From assembly GCA_963457665.1 (NCBI GenBank), contig OY735216.1:42443794-42507793 (forward strand): DNA of 64,000 nucleotides. Direction: 5' to 3'. Origin of the DNA: Thysanoteuthis rhombus. Taxonomy: Eukaryota > Mollusca > Cephalopoda > Oegopsida > Thysanoteuthidae. Each line of letters opens with the position of its first letter. Within the stretch, counting starts at the first letter, position 1. Made by a program: the position numbers and the translations under genes. This document shows positions 27,141-39,425 of the stretch, piece by piece. The notes beneath the pieces are model-generated. The model was not told the DNA's origin. It saw nothing but the letters and a program-made list of their open reading frames with translations, and did no database searches.

Positions 27141-29065
27141 AATTGAGGGGAGGGTTGATTGAAGTACCCTAACCTACCCATTTATGTCTCAAGTCAGGTT
27201 TTGGTATATTCAGTAATAGGTGTGAAAGAAAGTTTTTAAGGGTAGTAATAGAAATTTGTGTTGAAAATTTTCAGAACAAGTTTCGTCTTCATATGTGATT
27301 TGATTCGCTTCCATTCATAAGTATATTTTCCATAGCAATTTTTTTTTAGTTTGGACTAAATGTAGGCTTATACAAGGTAAGTGAATTCTACCAAACGTGA
27401 TGTTCTTTATGCCCAGGCATAACATTCACACATGTTTGCTCAGTTTTAATATCCTTCAAAGATATCAAATTGAGGATGGTATAGATTTAGTGGCTAAAGC
27501 ATTAAAGAGATTTTAATGGCTTCTAGTTTTTACATAGCATTTTTTTATTGAAAAGTTATAAGACGAATAAAGAAAATCGAAAAAATTAAAACAAAGTGAA
27601 GACTGCAATGCATCTTGCCAGACAAACTAATAAATGAAAACATTTCAATGATTTTTTTTTTAACGTGGAAAGAAAATGTAAAAATAAAATAAAACACTTC
27701 AGTCAAAATCCTTGAACGTGACGTTTCCATTTGCAGTAACAAATACGAAAAACTCAATTATCAGTAATAACGATCGTTTGAGGGGGGGGGGGGCATTAAT
27801 TTGACTATTTACCTTCATTTGTTTTCCCTTGTTTTTAATCACAACTTTGACTGGGGTAGTCATTCTATTCTCTCAGGGAATGCCCACAACACGCCGGCTG
27901 CGTCGAATGATGGCCAGAGCCAAAGTTGTGATTAAAAAAACTAAAACTCAAGATGAAGGTAAAAAGAATTAGTTAAGATCAAAACAGCGGGTCAGAACTT
28001 CATCTAATAAGAATTTAAGATTAATAAAGTTTACTAATAAGACTCCGTTTTGTACATACATTCAACATTGAATTTTGTTGAGTGGATTTTCAAGGTTACG
28101 TCAATGCAGATCATGACTGAATTTTGACATTCTTTCAAAGCAATAGAGTGGAGAGAAAAAAAAAAAAAGGAAAAAAAAGTAAGTTTATCAAGAAAAGGTA
28201 TTGTAAAAAGATAAAGTCTTTAATATATTGGACAAAATCTTAGAAAACCATAACCTTCCCGACACCATTTTAATACAAAAGGTTTCAAAGTTCAATCAAA
28301 ATAAGTTTTGCCAAAATTGAAGATTTCAGAAGCGGTTATTCCATTCAGTGATAGAGCTCTTTAGAAATCCGAAAAAGTTAGCACGAAATTCTAAACCAAA
28401 ACTGGTAAAAGTCTTTCGAATTTTCCAAGTTGTGAAAAAAAAAAAAAAAAAAAAAAAATTATATATATAGTTTCTTTCACTGGTAGATCTATCTTGAACG
28501 GGTTAAATGAAATTAGTTTTCCTTGCAGGAGGAAGGAGGGTTAATTTGTTAAACTTCCATTAAGCTGATTCGCGAAAGCAGCCCTAGTTATTTAAGGTTC
28601 TTCAATAACAATGGCTTCAGTCTTCGATCTCTTAAATTCAATACACAGACTGGATTCCCATTTTGTGCATATTTATATAGAAAATTACCTTTATTACATG
28701 TTAAATTATGAACCAAGATTGAATTATCCTATTTCCTCAAAGTCATTTAACTCTAATTCCAAACAGTTTTAATGATACCAAATTTAGTTTTGAGAAGCGT
28801 TATTGTTATTTGAAGAGTTGCTCTGACGACTGAACTTTATTTTGCTCACACAATGTTTCAGGCGATCGATTCTACGTCCTTCAGATTTACTAACCGAATC
28901 TTACGTTACAATCGTTGCTGCTATTAGAGGAAAAAAAAAATAGTACCATTACATTCGGTAAGTACATCTAAAGAAGGCTGAATGTATCGTCACGTGAACA
29001 CAAGTTCACTCGTCCCAAAAAACTGAATGTTTTAATACTCAAATGCACCAACATGCCCGACATTT
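27141..29065. other. Intergenic region between the orphan ORF and the BTB-kelch gene
   Basis: Contains G-runs (27782-27792), an inverted repeat with exon-like right arm (27833-27940) and an A22 tract near 28436-28458. Otherwise AT-rich. Confidence 0.6.
27829..27940. repeat. Imperfect inverted repeat with 18-bp perfect outer arms
   Basis: Outer arms TTTTTAATCACAACTTTG and CAAAGTTGTGATTAAAAA are perfect complements. After a 10-base poorly paired part the arms pair again (TCATTC with GAATGA), leaving a loop of about 40 bases. The right half is also framed by an acceptor-like tctctcag and a donor-like gtaaaaag. Confidence 0.7.
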
Positions 29066-29071
29066 TTTATT
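29066..29071 (-). terminator. Candidate polyadenylation signal of the BTB-kelch gene
   Basis: TTTATT on the plus strand (AATAAA on the minus strand), 60 bases downstream of the stop codon; plausible spacing for a short 3' UTR. Confidence 0.5.
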
Positions 29072-29130
29072 GCTCAGGGGGTCCCCCCGCTTAGCTGGTA
29101 AATTTGAAAGAAAATATCTTTTTTTAAAAA

Positions 29131-31152
29131 TCACTTGGTCCTGTTCCCCTTCCAACTCTCTAACAAAGTATTCAGAAAGAGAAACTCGGAATTATCAACT
29201 TGTTTCCTGGAGATATCACTTCTCAAATATTGGTTGACCGGTCTATTAGCAGATATGGGATAAAGAGTCATTCGAGATATCGAAGCACTCAGAATGGGAG
29301 GCAGTCTTTGCCACTGGAAGGTTTGGAAATTGAACATGTAAGTGGTAAATATATGCGGAGCCTGGTGGATTCCTGCGTAGAGAACAGAGCCGTGGACTTT
29401 GACAGAGCTGCGCGGGAAGCCTGTCTGCTTTAGAGGTAGGAGTTCAATCTCAGGTGTGGGCAGAGTCAATTCTTCTCGACACCAATCGTCAGAATTAAAG
29501 TCGTAACAGACACATTTGGTTTGTAGACCCCCTTTATGGGTTCCCCATTCCTCGATTTTCTGCAGTTTCTCTTCTGGAAAGAAGAGTTTTTGTTTGAAGA
29601 AAAATGCGTTGTCTAATTGAGTATTACTCATATACAGGCAGCCTGCAGACATCAGGGAGCTACTTCCTTTGCAAGGATTCACTTGGTATAAATAGCAAAT
29701 GGATCTTGGATATCTAGAGATGTTAGAGCGCTGTTCACCCGACTGGTCAGTGGTTCCAATCCAGCCAACACTAGAGTTTAGAGAGTTCTTTAAAGAGAGT
29801 TTGGCGGTTATAAAAACGTAGTTACCGTCCTGTGGAATAGAATGGAGTTTTACGCTGATATCCTCTCTGGTAAAGGGACCCGGAAGAAATTGATTGTCCA
29901 GCTCCTGCGTGATATCCAACAGCAGGGACCAGTTATTGATTATATCAAACTGATAGAGCGACAATACAAGATCAGACGAGGATCGAACCCACAAGTTCAT
30001 CAATACATAAAGACGCCCAGAGTAGCAGAAATAATGGATCGCGTCTTTGCCCGGATTGATCGCTCGGCCCTCTCGCATTATTGTGCGCAAAATAGATGCT
30101 GGGGTCTCGACCCTTTTAGCAACCAAGTTTGTTAAGTGGATAGTATAGGGGTCATTGCCGAGGGACACTAAATAACTGCTGTCGATGATTCCAAGAGGGG
30201 TCTGGCCGATATTGTGGGCGGTTTCGTACGTCCACTTGTTATTTTCTCTACAGAACAAGTTCAGCCCATTGCAAGATTCCTCATAGACCAGTAGACCATT
30301 ATAGTGAGCTTGCGGGGAAGGAGGATGTCTGGCTGGTGAGACTCCTTGATCCGTCTCTTGACAGCTGCTCCAGCTGATTTTCCCGACGAAGTTGGGGATA
30401 GTCGGGCTCAATTCACAACTGCTAGTTGAGGCCTGACCACAGGAGCTCAGGTTATAAATAGACTCCAAAATTACATCGAGTGCTTGATCCTTTAGATATT
30501 TAAGGATCAAGGACTTTGCAAGTTCTTTACGGCTCTCAAACTCCCCGGCCTTCAACCAGGTGACAATCAAGTAAGCGACATCCTTGGGGTGTAGACTTTG
30601 AATCAGCTCGTCGCAATTTAAAAGAGCTGTGAGGCAGCTCGGCGTGAATGCCCGCATATCTGTCTGTTCGACAAGGTGTCTCGTAAACACGGCCATCAGG
30701 AGAGCGTGGCACACGTTCTCGAGCTCAGCCATATCGTAAAGATAGGATAGTCTCCAAGTCCAGAGAACGTTTTGGGGTTGTAATTGTTCGAGGAGAAATT
30801 GGGCGCAGTGCTCTTTCAGTCCGTTCAGCATGAAGAGATGTGCTGCCCCTAGAACTTGCTCTAAGATCTGTTGCCTTAGACTTACTGTACCAGTGTACAT
30901 ATAGTCGATGACGATTTTCAGTACGGCCATATTTTGAAAGGAAGTGGAGAAGTCTATGATTCGTGTAGAGCTTTCCCGAAATCCGGACTGGAGCATGACC
31001 TGGAAGTACTCACTTATTGAACTGAGGACGATTCCGTGAACACCGAGAGACTCCTCTTGTACCTTTAGTATAACATCTGTATAGAAGGCGGCCTTGTAGA
31101 ATTCGTAGAGTTTCAAGTCCCTCTCCTTGATAGTGTCTTCGTCACAATACAT
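29131..31152 (-). CDS. BTB-BACK-kelch-like protein (KLHL/KBTBD type)
   Basis: An uninterrupted 673-codon reading frame. The BTB domain spans about residues 19-123 (YTDVILKV, VHGIVLSSISEYFQVML, GFRES, YMYTGTV, AAHLFMLNGLKEHC), followed by a BACK domain at about 128-230 (NVLWTWRLSYLYDMAELENVC, LHPKDVAYLIVTWL) and a long C-terminal part (about 285-650) with diverged blades (YQFDIINNWSLL, CYDFNSDDWCRE, YMFNFQTFQWQRLPP) that end in the W-x-x-L/LPP style of kelch repeats but lack the usual GG pairs. Such proteins are commonly substrate adaptors of CUL3 ubiquitin ligases; that role is inferred from the family, and I cannot name an orthologue. Reading continues in frame and without a stop from the Met back to a splice acceptor at 31196/31197, so the true start may lie in an upstream exon. 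The gene is flanked only by repeats and ends 66 bases before an AATAAA. Confidence 0.9.
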   Translation of the reverse strand: MYCDEDTIKERDLKLYEFYKAAFYTDVILKVQEESLGVHGIVLSSISEYFQVMLQSGFRESSTRIIDFSTSFQNMAVLKIVIDYMYTGTVSLRQQILEQVLGAAHLFMLNGLKEHCAQFLLEQLQPQNVLWTWRLSYLYDMAELENVCHALLMAVFTRHLVEQTDMRAFTPSCLTALLNCDELIQSLHPKDVAYLIVTWLKAGEFESRKELAKSLILKYLKDQALDVILESIYNLSSCGQASTSSCELSPTIPNFVGKISWSSCQETDQGVSPARHPPSPQAHYNGLLVYEESCNGLNLFCRENNKWTYETAHNIGQTPLGIIDSSYLVSLGNDPYTIHLTNLVAKRVETPASILRTIMREGRAINPGKDAIHYFCYSGRLYVLMNLWVRSSSDLVLSLYQFDIINNWSLLLDITQELDNQFLPGPFTREDISVKLHSIPQDGNYVFITAKLSLKNSLNSSVGWIGTTDQSGEQRSNISRYPRSICYLYQVNPCKGSSSLMSAGCLYMSNTQLDNAFFFKQKLFFPEEKLQKIEEWGTHKGGLQTKCVCYDFNSDDWCREELTLPTPEIELLPLKQTGFPRSSVKVHGSVLYAGIHQAPHIFTTYMFNFQTFQWQRLPPILSASISRMTLYPISANRPVNQYLRSDISRKQVDNSEFLFLNTLLESWKGNRTK

Positions 31153-31216
31153 GATGCATAAGTCAAAGGTGACTTGCTCTAATGGGCTTTGATGTCCTGG
31201 GGAGAAAAGAAAGAGC
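31153..31216 (-). promoter_or_regulatory. 3' splice acceptor and leader of the BTB-kelch exon
   Basis: On the minus strand a pyrimidine tract (ctctttcttttctccccag) ends at 31197; the exon then starts at 31196 with GACATCAAAGCC. The 44 bases between the acceptor and the annotated ATG contain no in-frame stop, so they could be coding (HQSPLEQVTFDLCI in front of the Met) or 5' untranslated sequence. The upstream partner exon was not identified. Confidence 0.65.
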
Positions 31217-31922
31217 TTAAGTGTAAGGGTTAATAAGCAGTATAGAATAAGTACAACCTAAGTTTCAGCAGAAGTTGAAGGTATTGTTATATTAATGTCA
31301 AGCTAATGACTGCAGTATAGTTGCTAGGAATAAAGGAATTAAAAGAAATGCTGTGACCCTTCGAATGCGTACCAAGAGATCTTTTGTTTCTAATGGAAAG
31401 GAGGGTAATGTTTACTAACACTGGTAAAACATATGTCGCTTCGCTAGTGGTATACCTATGAGTGGGAATCTAAAACACTGGTTTCTGAAGAAGTTCATGC
31501 AAGTTGCCCGAGGCAATCATGCCCAGCATTGAACTAGGATGAAAAAAGAAAGGAACATAAATAACGAACTAAAAGGCTTTTTTTACTTAGGAATTTACAG
31601 CCGTTTTATTATAATCCATTAGCCCGTTTTACCGTGTGAGATATGCATCCTTCATGGTAAAAATAGAACCAAGTAAAAAGTTAACCGACCGGCAGTTAGT
31701 CCGGCAATAGAAAGGTCTACTGGGAAGTAAGCAATACTATATTAAGTATTTGCACGAGTTGTAAAAATACATTTTCGTAAATTTTAGTATAAAGTTACAG
31801 ACTGCAATACACTTAATTTAAGAAAAGTAAAAGCTTTAACCGTTTCAAAACTAATTAAGGTTATTAAGGCTTGCGTTGTCCAGAAGATTCTGATTATACA
31901 CATGTGAAACCCAAGAAAATCT

Positions 31923-31925
<3 letters not shown>

Positions 31926-31954
<29 letters not shown>
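31926..31954. repeat. Poly(T) tract
   Basis: About 29 consecutive T on the plus strand; could be the A-tail of a minus-strand insertion, but no element body is recognisable beside it. Confidence 0.8.
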
Positions 31955-31956
<2 letters not shown>

Positions 31957-32549
31957 CACACAATATGTAGTCAGTTTTTGACAATTACATTAAGGGGAGC
32001 ATTTCATTTTTTTGGTTGTTTGGGTAGGATATGGAGCCCAAAAGATGAAGAACAAATGTTCTGAATAAAGAATTGACTCACCTTTTTCGGAACCCCAAAG
32101 AGTCAGGTTCTGCAAAGCACTTCTTTCACGACGGAAGACAATCGCCATTTGCTAAAGTAATAATTCTGTTAATCAAAAGAGAATCACAAAAGCTGCTTTC
32201 ACTCAAAATTATTCCTATCATGACTGACGTTATATACTTTGATAACAACTTTTTTGCTCTTCAACCGAACGCGCATATGCAAATATTTGTTTTTGTGCGT
32301 CGACCAATGAAAAACGTTTTTTTTTTTTTTTCAATTATGCAAAAATGTTATAAGATGCACATATTTTCTTTCTTTCCTCCCCTCTATTTGAAAGTTTTTA
32401 ATTTTTTTTTTTTTTAGTTTTATCAGTTGGGCAATTATTGTATGTATTTTTAAATTTGCTTCCTGTTTTAGTTCCTATCATTTCTCCTATCGTTGACAAC
32501 TCTTGGTGATAATTTTCTTTTTGAATTATTTAATGCAATGTTCTCAAGT

Positions 32550-32551
<2 letters not shown>

Positions 32552-32619
<68 letters not shown>
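32552..32619. repeat. (TA)n microsatellite
   Basis: About 68 bases of TA. Confidence 0.95.
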
Positions 32620-33666
32620 GTACGTTCGTAATAAAGAATCAGGAATCAAGCTTTGATTTAAGAGAAATGTCTTGATCCTACGAATGTTTACCAGATCATT
32701 TTTTAGGAATGTGCAGCGTATTAACTATGGGTACGAGGCCATCTGAGAGAAATTCTGAAAGGTGATGCTGCTTCATTCCTACAAACCTTCCACACAGACA
32801 CAGAGAGAGCTTATATACTTTCATCCTTTAGACATTCTGTTTTTATCTGCTATGATAATTTTAGCGCACCATGCTATGTCCGCTCTCCGGTAAACGTTGG
32901 TCAGACGTTTAATAATGGACATATCGTATCAAAAGTTTCGATACTCAGACGTACCAAAGAAATTCCCGGGCCCTTTGGCTCTCCGAAACCCGATGCAATG
33001 CACTGACTGCACCCATTTTTACAAAACCCTGAGGTATAATTAATATTGACGATTTGTTGGGTCCATAAGGGAAGATAATTGTTCCAGTGGGCCCTTGTGA
33101 AGTGCTTTAAATAAGGAGAGATAGGGTTAATGAGTTGAGAATTTGAAATCAGCATCAGGTTCTAATTCGGAGGGGACACAATGTATATCTCTTTCTCTGA
33201 TTTGAATTATAAGATTACTTATCATTGCTTTTTTTTACAAACATGAACGCAAAGGCACTTGGCTAAAATTGTGAGAGTCATTGATATTCCAATTTTCTCC
33301 GGACAATCCAACCTCTTCTTCCCATCTTTGATGTTAACACAACGTTTCGGTCGACTTCTTCAGGTTTGGAATTTAACAAAAGAGACTCTATTCCCTTACG
33401 GATATCTCATATTACACCTTTTCTGACTTGGGCCTCCGTAATAAAAGAGCCTTATGCACTAAAGGTGCCATGATAAGAAAGAGTTTGAGAATCATCGTAC
33501 TGACAACCCAATGCAAAAAAATTGCAAATCGACTACTGAAAAACTGTGTCAAAAGTATATCCGTCTATTTCATTTAATTGGACTCAGTTAAGTCTGGCAC
33601 ATGATCATTCTGAAAAAATTGACATTCCGCCCAGGTATACCGTTAGTAAAGCAATGGGTATTTTAA

Positions 33667-33668
<2 letters not shown>

Positions 33669-33728
<60 letters not shown>
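33669..33728. repeat. (TA)n microsatellite
   Basis: About 60 bases of TA. Confidence 0.95.
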
Positions 33729-33730
<2 letters not shown>

Positions 33731-33794
33731 GAAATGAATTTATAACCCAATAGAATAATTATAAATGCGCTATATTATTTAAGATGCCCCCCTT

Positions 33795-33960
33795 TGTTAC
33801 ACGATGAATGTTTCATTTGGCCTAGACAGCGTACATGAAATAAACAATTAGAGAAATGGTTTGCAGCGGGAATCTAACCTGAGACCAATAAGAAATCACC
33901 TTAGCATGGAGCCGTTCTTACTATTGAGCTAAATAGCCGGCTGATTTGGACATAAAGCAC
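33795..33960 (-). mobile_element. tRNA-derived SINE, reverse copy
   Basis: The minus strand reads CCGGCTATTTAGCTCAATAG, a damaged B-box region and CATTTCTCTAATTGTTTATT, then the GGCCAAATGA tail. It faces the copy at 33978 head to head. Confidence 0.7.
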
Positions 33961-33977
33961 TTATTAGGCCCACCGAT

Positions 33978-34115
33978 TTACCAGCGGGCTGTTTAGCTCA
34001 ATGGTAAGAGCGGTGCCATTTTAGGTGGTTTCCCATTGGTCGAAGCTTCGATCTCTGAGGCAGCCCATTTCTTTAATTGATCATCAACGCATCTACAATT
34101 GATATATAGTGGTTA
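33978..34115 (+). mobile_element. tRNA-derived SINE, forward copy
   Basis: GGGCTGTTTAGCTCAATGGT, then tcgaagcttcgatctctg (mutated B-box), CAGCCCATTTCTTTAATTGA. The tail is cut short. Confidence 0.7.
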
Positions 34116-36754
34116 CTAGCTGAATGTTGATGTAAAATTCCCGCTATATCTACAGGCATGGATCAAGGGAGGATGCCGTGGATTTTTTTAGATATGAACA
34201 AAAATGAAAACAAATAATCCTGAATAATCCCAAATTAGCCTTGAAAACAGATATTTATCGCATTGTTTTTCATCTGATAAAAGTAAGATGTCTTCCGTCT
34301 TATCCTTTATAAATTTCTTATTTATTGGTTTAACGGCAAATTTCTCTGATGAATTGTTCTTTTTTTTTACTTTCTTCTTTAGTCAGTTGTAGTATCAAAA
34401 ATCTACGGCTCGAATGTAAGTGAAAAATGTCGGATCGCATTTTACTCTATTGTTTTTATGTTTGAAATTTGTTTTCCTTTTCACGAATTTATTTGTAAAA
34501 AGTTTTCTTCTTTTCATTTGAACCTTTTCTGAAATGAAATGAATGTTAGTAACCTCAGCTGAAATTCAAACTCGTTTTGTTAATTGAGTTTTCTGGGTGA
34601 ATACCCTCGCTAGGTACACTAGGCACCTCCAACTTTTGACGGAAAGGCGATGTGTGACGAAACAAACGCCTAAAATAACGTAAATATCTTCTTTGAAGTT
34701 TTAATTTTAGATTTAACTTCAAGAGCTTAACCTCAAATTAGTCATGATAAAAGAAGAAAATATTTTTGCGCACTTAAAACTCGTCTTATACCGTTTGCAA
34801 AAAAACGAAATTCCTGGTTAAGAAATACGGTCAATTCTATCATTTACCAGGAAGTAACATCGACAGACAAATTGAAAAAATGTACTTAAAATTCTTTCAA
34901 AAATAAAATAGCCGACATTAATATAATTATGTACAAAAATTAATACCTTTAACGATTACCTTATTGAATTCAAAAAACACTACTTACTTATTTTCTACAG
35001 AAAATAGATTTGTTCACACAAGAGTAATCATTTTACGTAAACGTTTATCAAAACAATATCGCAGCCGCTCATTACAACTTCATTATAATTTGTTATTGAA
35101 TACCAGAAATGAAAGAAAATCTGGAAGGGTTATCACTTTTTTACTGTTAAAAAATGTGTTAATTTTTGAATTTTTTTTTTTTTCATCAAAAAATGGAAAT
35201 TTCAATAAGGTAAGTATTTTGACAAATCTGATTAATCATCGCCTTTTTTTTTTTTTCTATTTCTTTTTTGAGCCCCCCAACATATTTCTCGATCGGTCAC
35301 CCTTCTTTACTAAATTATTGACGTATTTACCCAATAAAAATAGAATTAATTCAATTGAAAATCCTCCGCTCATCAGATTTTCTTAGACTTTACGATTCTC
35401 AATCGATAAAAGAGTTCTATTTGATAAAAAAATATTCCATGATTGACTGCAGGCAATAAAGATTTTCGAAACATTAAAAAATATTCATCCGCTTTTGAAA
35501 AAAAACTATTAAAAAAAAACATTTTGAGCGAGTATTTTTTGCATTATCTTAGTTCACAATATATTCTATCTTCAAGCAAAAATCAATTTAAACTTCCCCG
35601 AAAAAAATGTTTTAGTTTTACTGAGTTCAGTTTTCTCTGGTTCAGGTCGTAATTTCTACATTTCCTGAAGGGGTTTCAAATATAATTTCATCTGATTCAA
35701 TTTCTCTATGATCCATCATAATAGTTCTCTGAATGTTTTATTAATAACAATGTATTTTATAGAGATTTCATAAAATTAAATACGGAGGAGATTGATTGAC
35801 ATAAAAAAATACCTCCACAAAATTCCTCTCAAAAAAACTTTCCCATAAATAATCATATTCACATTTGCATAAACACCGAAAAAAATTTCGAAATACAATA
35901 ACTTTTTGATTTGTGGTAGAATATAAAAATCAAAATGTATTTCAAGTATTAGAGTTCTATTAGTAATATATCATAAGGGCTACTCCAGTGTTTCTCGTGA
36001 AGGGACGTAACTCTATTTTCGATTCTCTCCCTTTGACTTTGATATTCATCCATTATCACTACGTACGAATGTTTACTATCTCAACAACGTTTTCAAAGAC
36101 AAAAATCTGCTGGTCTAGATATAAGAAATGAGTAATCTGTTATATCAGGAAATTCATCACTCATTCTTCTTACGAATGGGGTAAAATGTTTCTACACAAG
36201 TCTTCGTCAAAAGTTTGGTGGCTATCTATATTACAATGTTGACAAAAATCCTGATTTCTTTTCATATCTATAAAGCTTAGCTTAGAACTATATCATAGAT
36301 AATTACAGAAAAAGTGTGTTAAAAGATTTTATTTATATATATATATTATATATATATGTATACGGAGATGATACAATCATAAGGATAAGTTTTAAAACAT
36401 CGTATGCGAATTGAGTATTGATGAGAGAGTATCCGTAGTGATCTATTGAGGTTACCTCCCTTGTTCCCTGTAAAGGGACGTAACTTTGATGAGGATATCT
36501 CCAATTACTCCCCTTTAATAATAATCGCGAAGCTGCCGATTATCACAACTTTCTGGGTCGACACATTCTTCCATAATTCTATTTTAACACTAGTTTTACT
36601 CCATTTTATTATTGTTACTTTTTATAATAACACTGTTGGTAAATACATTCTTCATTATAATTGATATTTTTGACTCTTAAGCGTAAATCTACATTGAACT
36701 ATGTACTTATGTATGCTATTGAAATAGTGCTTTTTTTTTAAGCCTGAGACTTTT

Positions 36755-36810
36755 ATACAAGGGGTGATTGATAGGTTTGTGGCCTAAGGTACAAGGATAT
36801 TGAAATCTGG
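36755..36810. mobile_element. Mariner-type terminal sequence
   Basis: AGGGGTGATTGATAGGTTTG followed by tggcctaaggtac resembles the terminal inverted repeat class of mariner elements; no transposase frame next to it. Confidence 0.35.
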
Positions 36811-37164
36811 GAGTCTGCAATTGTGGGAAAAAAATAGATCAGCCATTACCTTGGTATCAATGGCCTATCAACTATGGAGATCCACAAGAATATGGTGCAA
36901 CCAAAATAAAAAAAATTTACCATTCCAGTATTCCGACAACATGGTTAAAATGTGGGCAGCTAAATTGCACAGTGGGTCATATTGTCCATTTTCTCAACAA
37001 TTGTTGACTTTCAAGTTTCAATTTTCAAGAAAATAAAAAATAAAACAGATTTGTGTAATCTTTCAAGGGGTTCAATGTGAATTTAATTGGGACTGTGTAA
37101 CTCAGGTCCTAATATCTTGGTCCCAGAGCTTATCAGTTATCCCTCTTCCCTCTAATTATTTGCA

Positions 37165-37570
37165 AATTATTCATTTTCCAGATTGATGCAAAGGTTTCCA
37201 GAATTTTTTTTTATGAAAAAATATGTATCTGTATAAATTCATAGCATCATTATCCAGTCAGTATTTTCCCTCGTTTGATACAACCTTACGCCACCTTTCA
37301 GCTAAATTGTAAATTTTGTCATAAAAATGCTTTTACTTTCTATTTGATAAATATTTTGAGATCTTGAACTAGTTTGATTGACAAGGAGTTTTGTATGGTG
37401 CAAAACAAGTGATAGTCTGAAGATAACTAGTCTGGAGAATATGCCATGAGTAGAGGAACTTCCCATCACAACTCCATAATGATTGCAGCATCAGATTTAC
37501 AACTGAAGAGGAGGAATCATCAAGCAGCAAAATCACTGGTCAACCTAGAAAAATGCCATTTCTATTCCTA
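37165..37570 (-). mobile_element. Decayed mariner fragment
   Basis: Resembles 61790-62110 in order: gatGCAAAGGTTTCCAG / ggtgcttaagTTTCCAG, TTCATAGCATCATTATCCAGTCAG, ACGCCACCTTTCAGCTA. The latter block corresponds to the AERW end of the transposase on the minus strand. Confidence 0.55.
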
Positions 37571-37744
37571 TGCATCATTTGAATGAGTTCATTGATTCAT
37601 ATTGAATTTTTTTGCATGTCGTTTGTGTTGCAACTTCAAAAGTTCTCATAATTCACAAGTTTTCAACTCCCTGGGTCTTCCAAAGTGTTCTTTGCCCTTG
37701 AGCTTCAAATCTCCATTTTAAACTTTCAAAGAATTTTCAGAATG

Positions 37745-37915
37745 ACTGAACTCCTTGTTTTTTTTTACTGTTGACACAACGTTTTGGACAATCCATTCTA
37801 CGGCTCTCCTTAGGAGTACTATCCAAAAGTGTAGATGAAAACTTATTTCCAATGTAGGCTACAAATTCTTCTCTCTTTGAGTGTCTGTGTCTATGTGTGT
37901 GTCTCCAAGCACTCC
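37745..37915. repeat. Dispersed repeat (family F) copy
   Basis: Shares acaACGTTTtGgaCAATCCATTCTACG.CtCTCCTtAGGaGTACTAT with 20257-20311. Confidence 0.5.
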
Positions 37916-39123
37916 AGGTCACATTTCTGATGTTTTAACTTTGAATATTTGAAGGAGTATACCACTAAGCACCATCTGAGAACGTTTTTTTTGTTTTTTC
38001 AAAAATGTGCCTTTCGGGGGGAATTTCTGTAGTCATTTTGGGACCAACAAAGTCCAAATCTTGTGCTGGTATTTATTTATTTATTTATTTATTTTTTAGA
38101 TAATTCTAGATAAAAGATCTATTTTTCCGGATAATTAATTCTGGTACACACACAGGCTATGGTGATTCACTGATGTGAGGTACGGATATTATACCTTGAT
38201 TTTTCCCAAACCAGTTTCCTGATCTGTCATCTTTATTGTTGAAGGGTGTGATGACAAAGACAAGGAAACTGACCTGAAAGAATCAATGTATAATAGTAAC
38301 AATATCCCATCTCAGATATTGAAACAGGAAGAAGGCCTTAGATTAGATTGACCAAAACATTGTGATAAAGACAACAAAGATGAGGAAACTAGTATGAAAG
38401 AATCCATTTATAATCTTAAAACTCTTCTGTGGCTAACTCATGCACTTCAAAAGAATCAGACAAGCATTTCCACTCAAATATATTTTGTTAAGCTGTTAAG
38501 ATGCATTTTTCCCCAAGAAATGCCCTCAAAAATCACCCTGCATCTTAGCACTCAAATGTCAAGTTGTAGGGAGAAGTTTGCCAACACTAATGAACACCAG
38601 TACTGTAAGTTACTTGATCAACAGATATTTTTCCCCAAAATACCCGTCTAATTATGGAATATGTCTTACCACTTCTTGTGTCATATCAGCCAGGAAATAC
38701 GGTAAAAAAAACAAAAACAATCATAATAACAAAACAAAAAAAAAAAAAACAAGACTCAGAGATACAAATGAAAAGAAATTCTGGCAGTTTTATTCACAGA
38801 GTGATTTTTGGTAACAAGTTCCAAAAGAAAGAATCATTGCTGGAATTATGAAAGCAATTTCCTGGAAATAAATTGGGGGCAGGTGATGAGAAGAGATTTC
38901 TAACTGGGAATTTCATATGGACAAACAATTTTGAATTTCAAGGAAATAATAGAAATTCTGGGGAATATAAACCTTGAGGGGCAGCACACATATGAAAATA
39001 TTTCATCATACTTAAGATTCAATCAATTTCCTTTACCTGAATAGCAATTACATTTAAATATTTTGCTTAATTAGTGCAAAATTATTGAAATATATAAACA
39101 ATTTCCTGTATCTAAACAGTAAA

Positions 39124-39129
39124 TTTATT
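39124..39129 (-). terminator. Candidate polyadenylation signal of SORD
   Basis: TTTATT on the plus strand (AATAAA on the minus strand) about 297 bases after the SORD stop; the first canonical hexamer I noticed downstream. Confidence 0.4.
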
Positions 39130-39425
39130 CGGTCATTTGAATAAGCATTTTTTTTCTTCTACACAATTTTCATTTAAATTAAATGATTCATTTATCCAAT
39201 TATCCCCAATAACAAATTAGAAAACTGAGAAATCTTGGGCCCTTTTTAATTTCCTCCAAGATTGTCAATATGTTGAATTTCTCATGTTCCTCATTTCTCC
39301 AGCACACAAATTCTATAAAACATATATTCTTATTCTTTGAGTTTTCCTACTTCAACCTGAGGAAATCAAATGTGTGAGAAGTGAAAATTTTGGAAGAACG
39401 GGAGAAGGGATGGTCATGTGGAATC

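Larger units (their letters stand above)
31197..39123. other. Intergenic/upstream region between BTB-kelch and SORD 3' end
   Basis: Presumably contains the missing 5' exon and promoter of the BTB gene, not located. It holds T29 (31926-31954), two (TA)n tracts, a SINE inverted pair and mariner ends. 34120-36750 is very AT-rich with runs of T and A and no recognisable gene; 37930-39123 likewise. Confidence 0.6.

Noticed and set aside
29842..30135. 97-codon plus-strand ORF
   Set aside because: Antisense shadow inside the BTB-kelch coding frame, which has clear domains.
32901..33155. Minus-strand 84-codon ORF with a GTACGT donor-like site, as upstream exon of the BTB gene
   Set aside because: Phase does not match the acceptor at 31197 if coding, and no domain is recognisable; it could still be untranslated.
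34964..35386. 140-codon plus-strand ORF
   Set aside because: Phe/Asn/Ile-rich AT-biased translation in plain AT-rich DNA, no domain or splice context.
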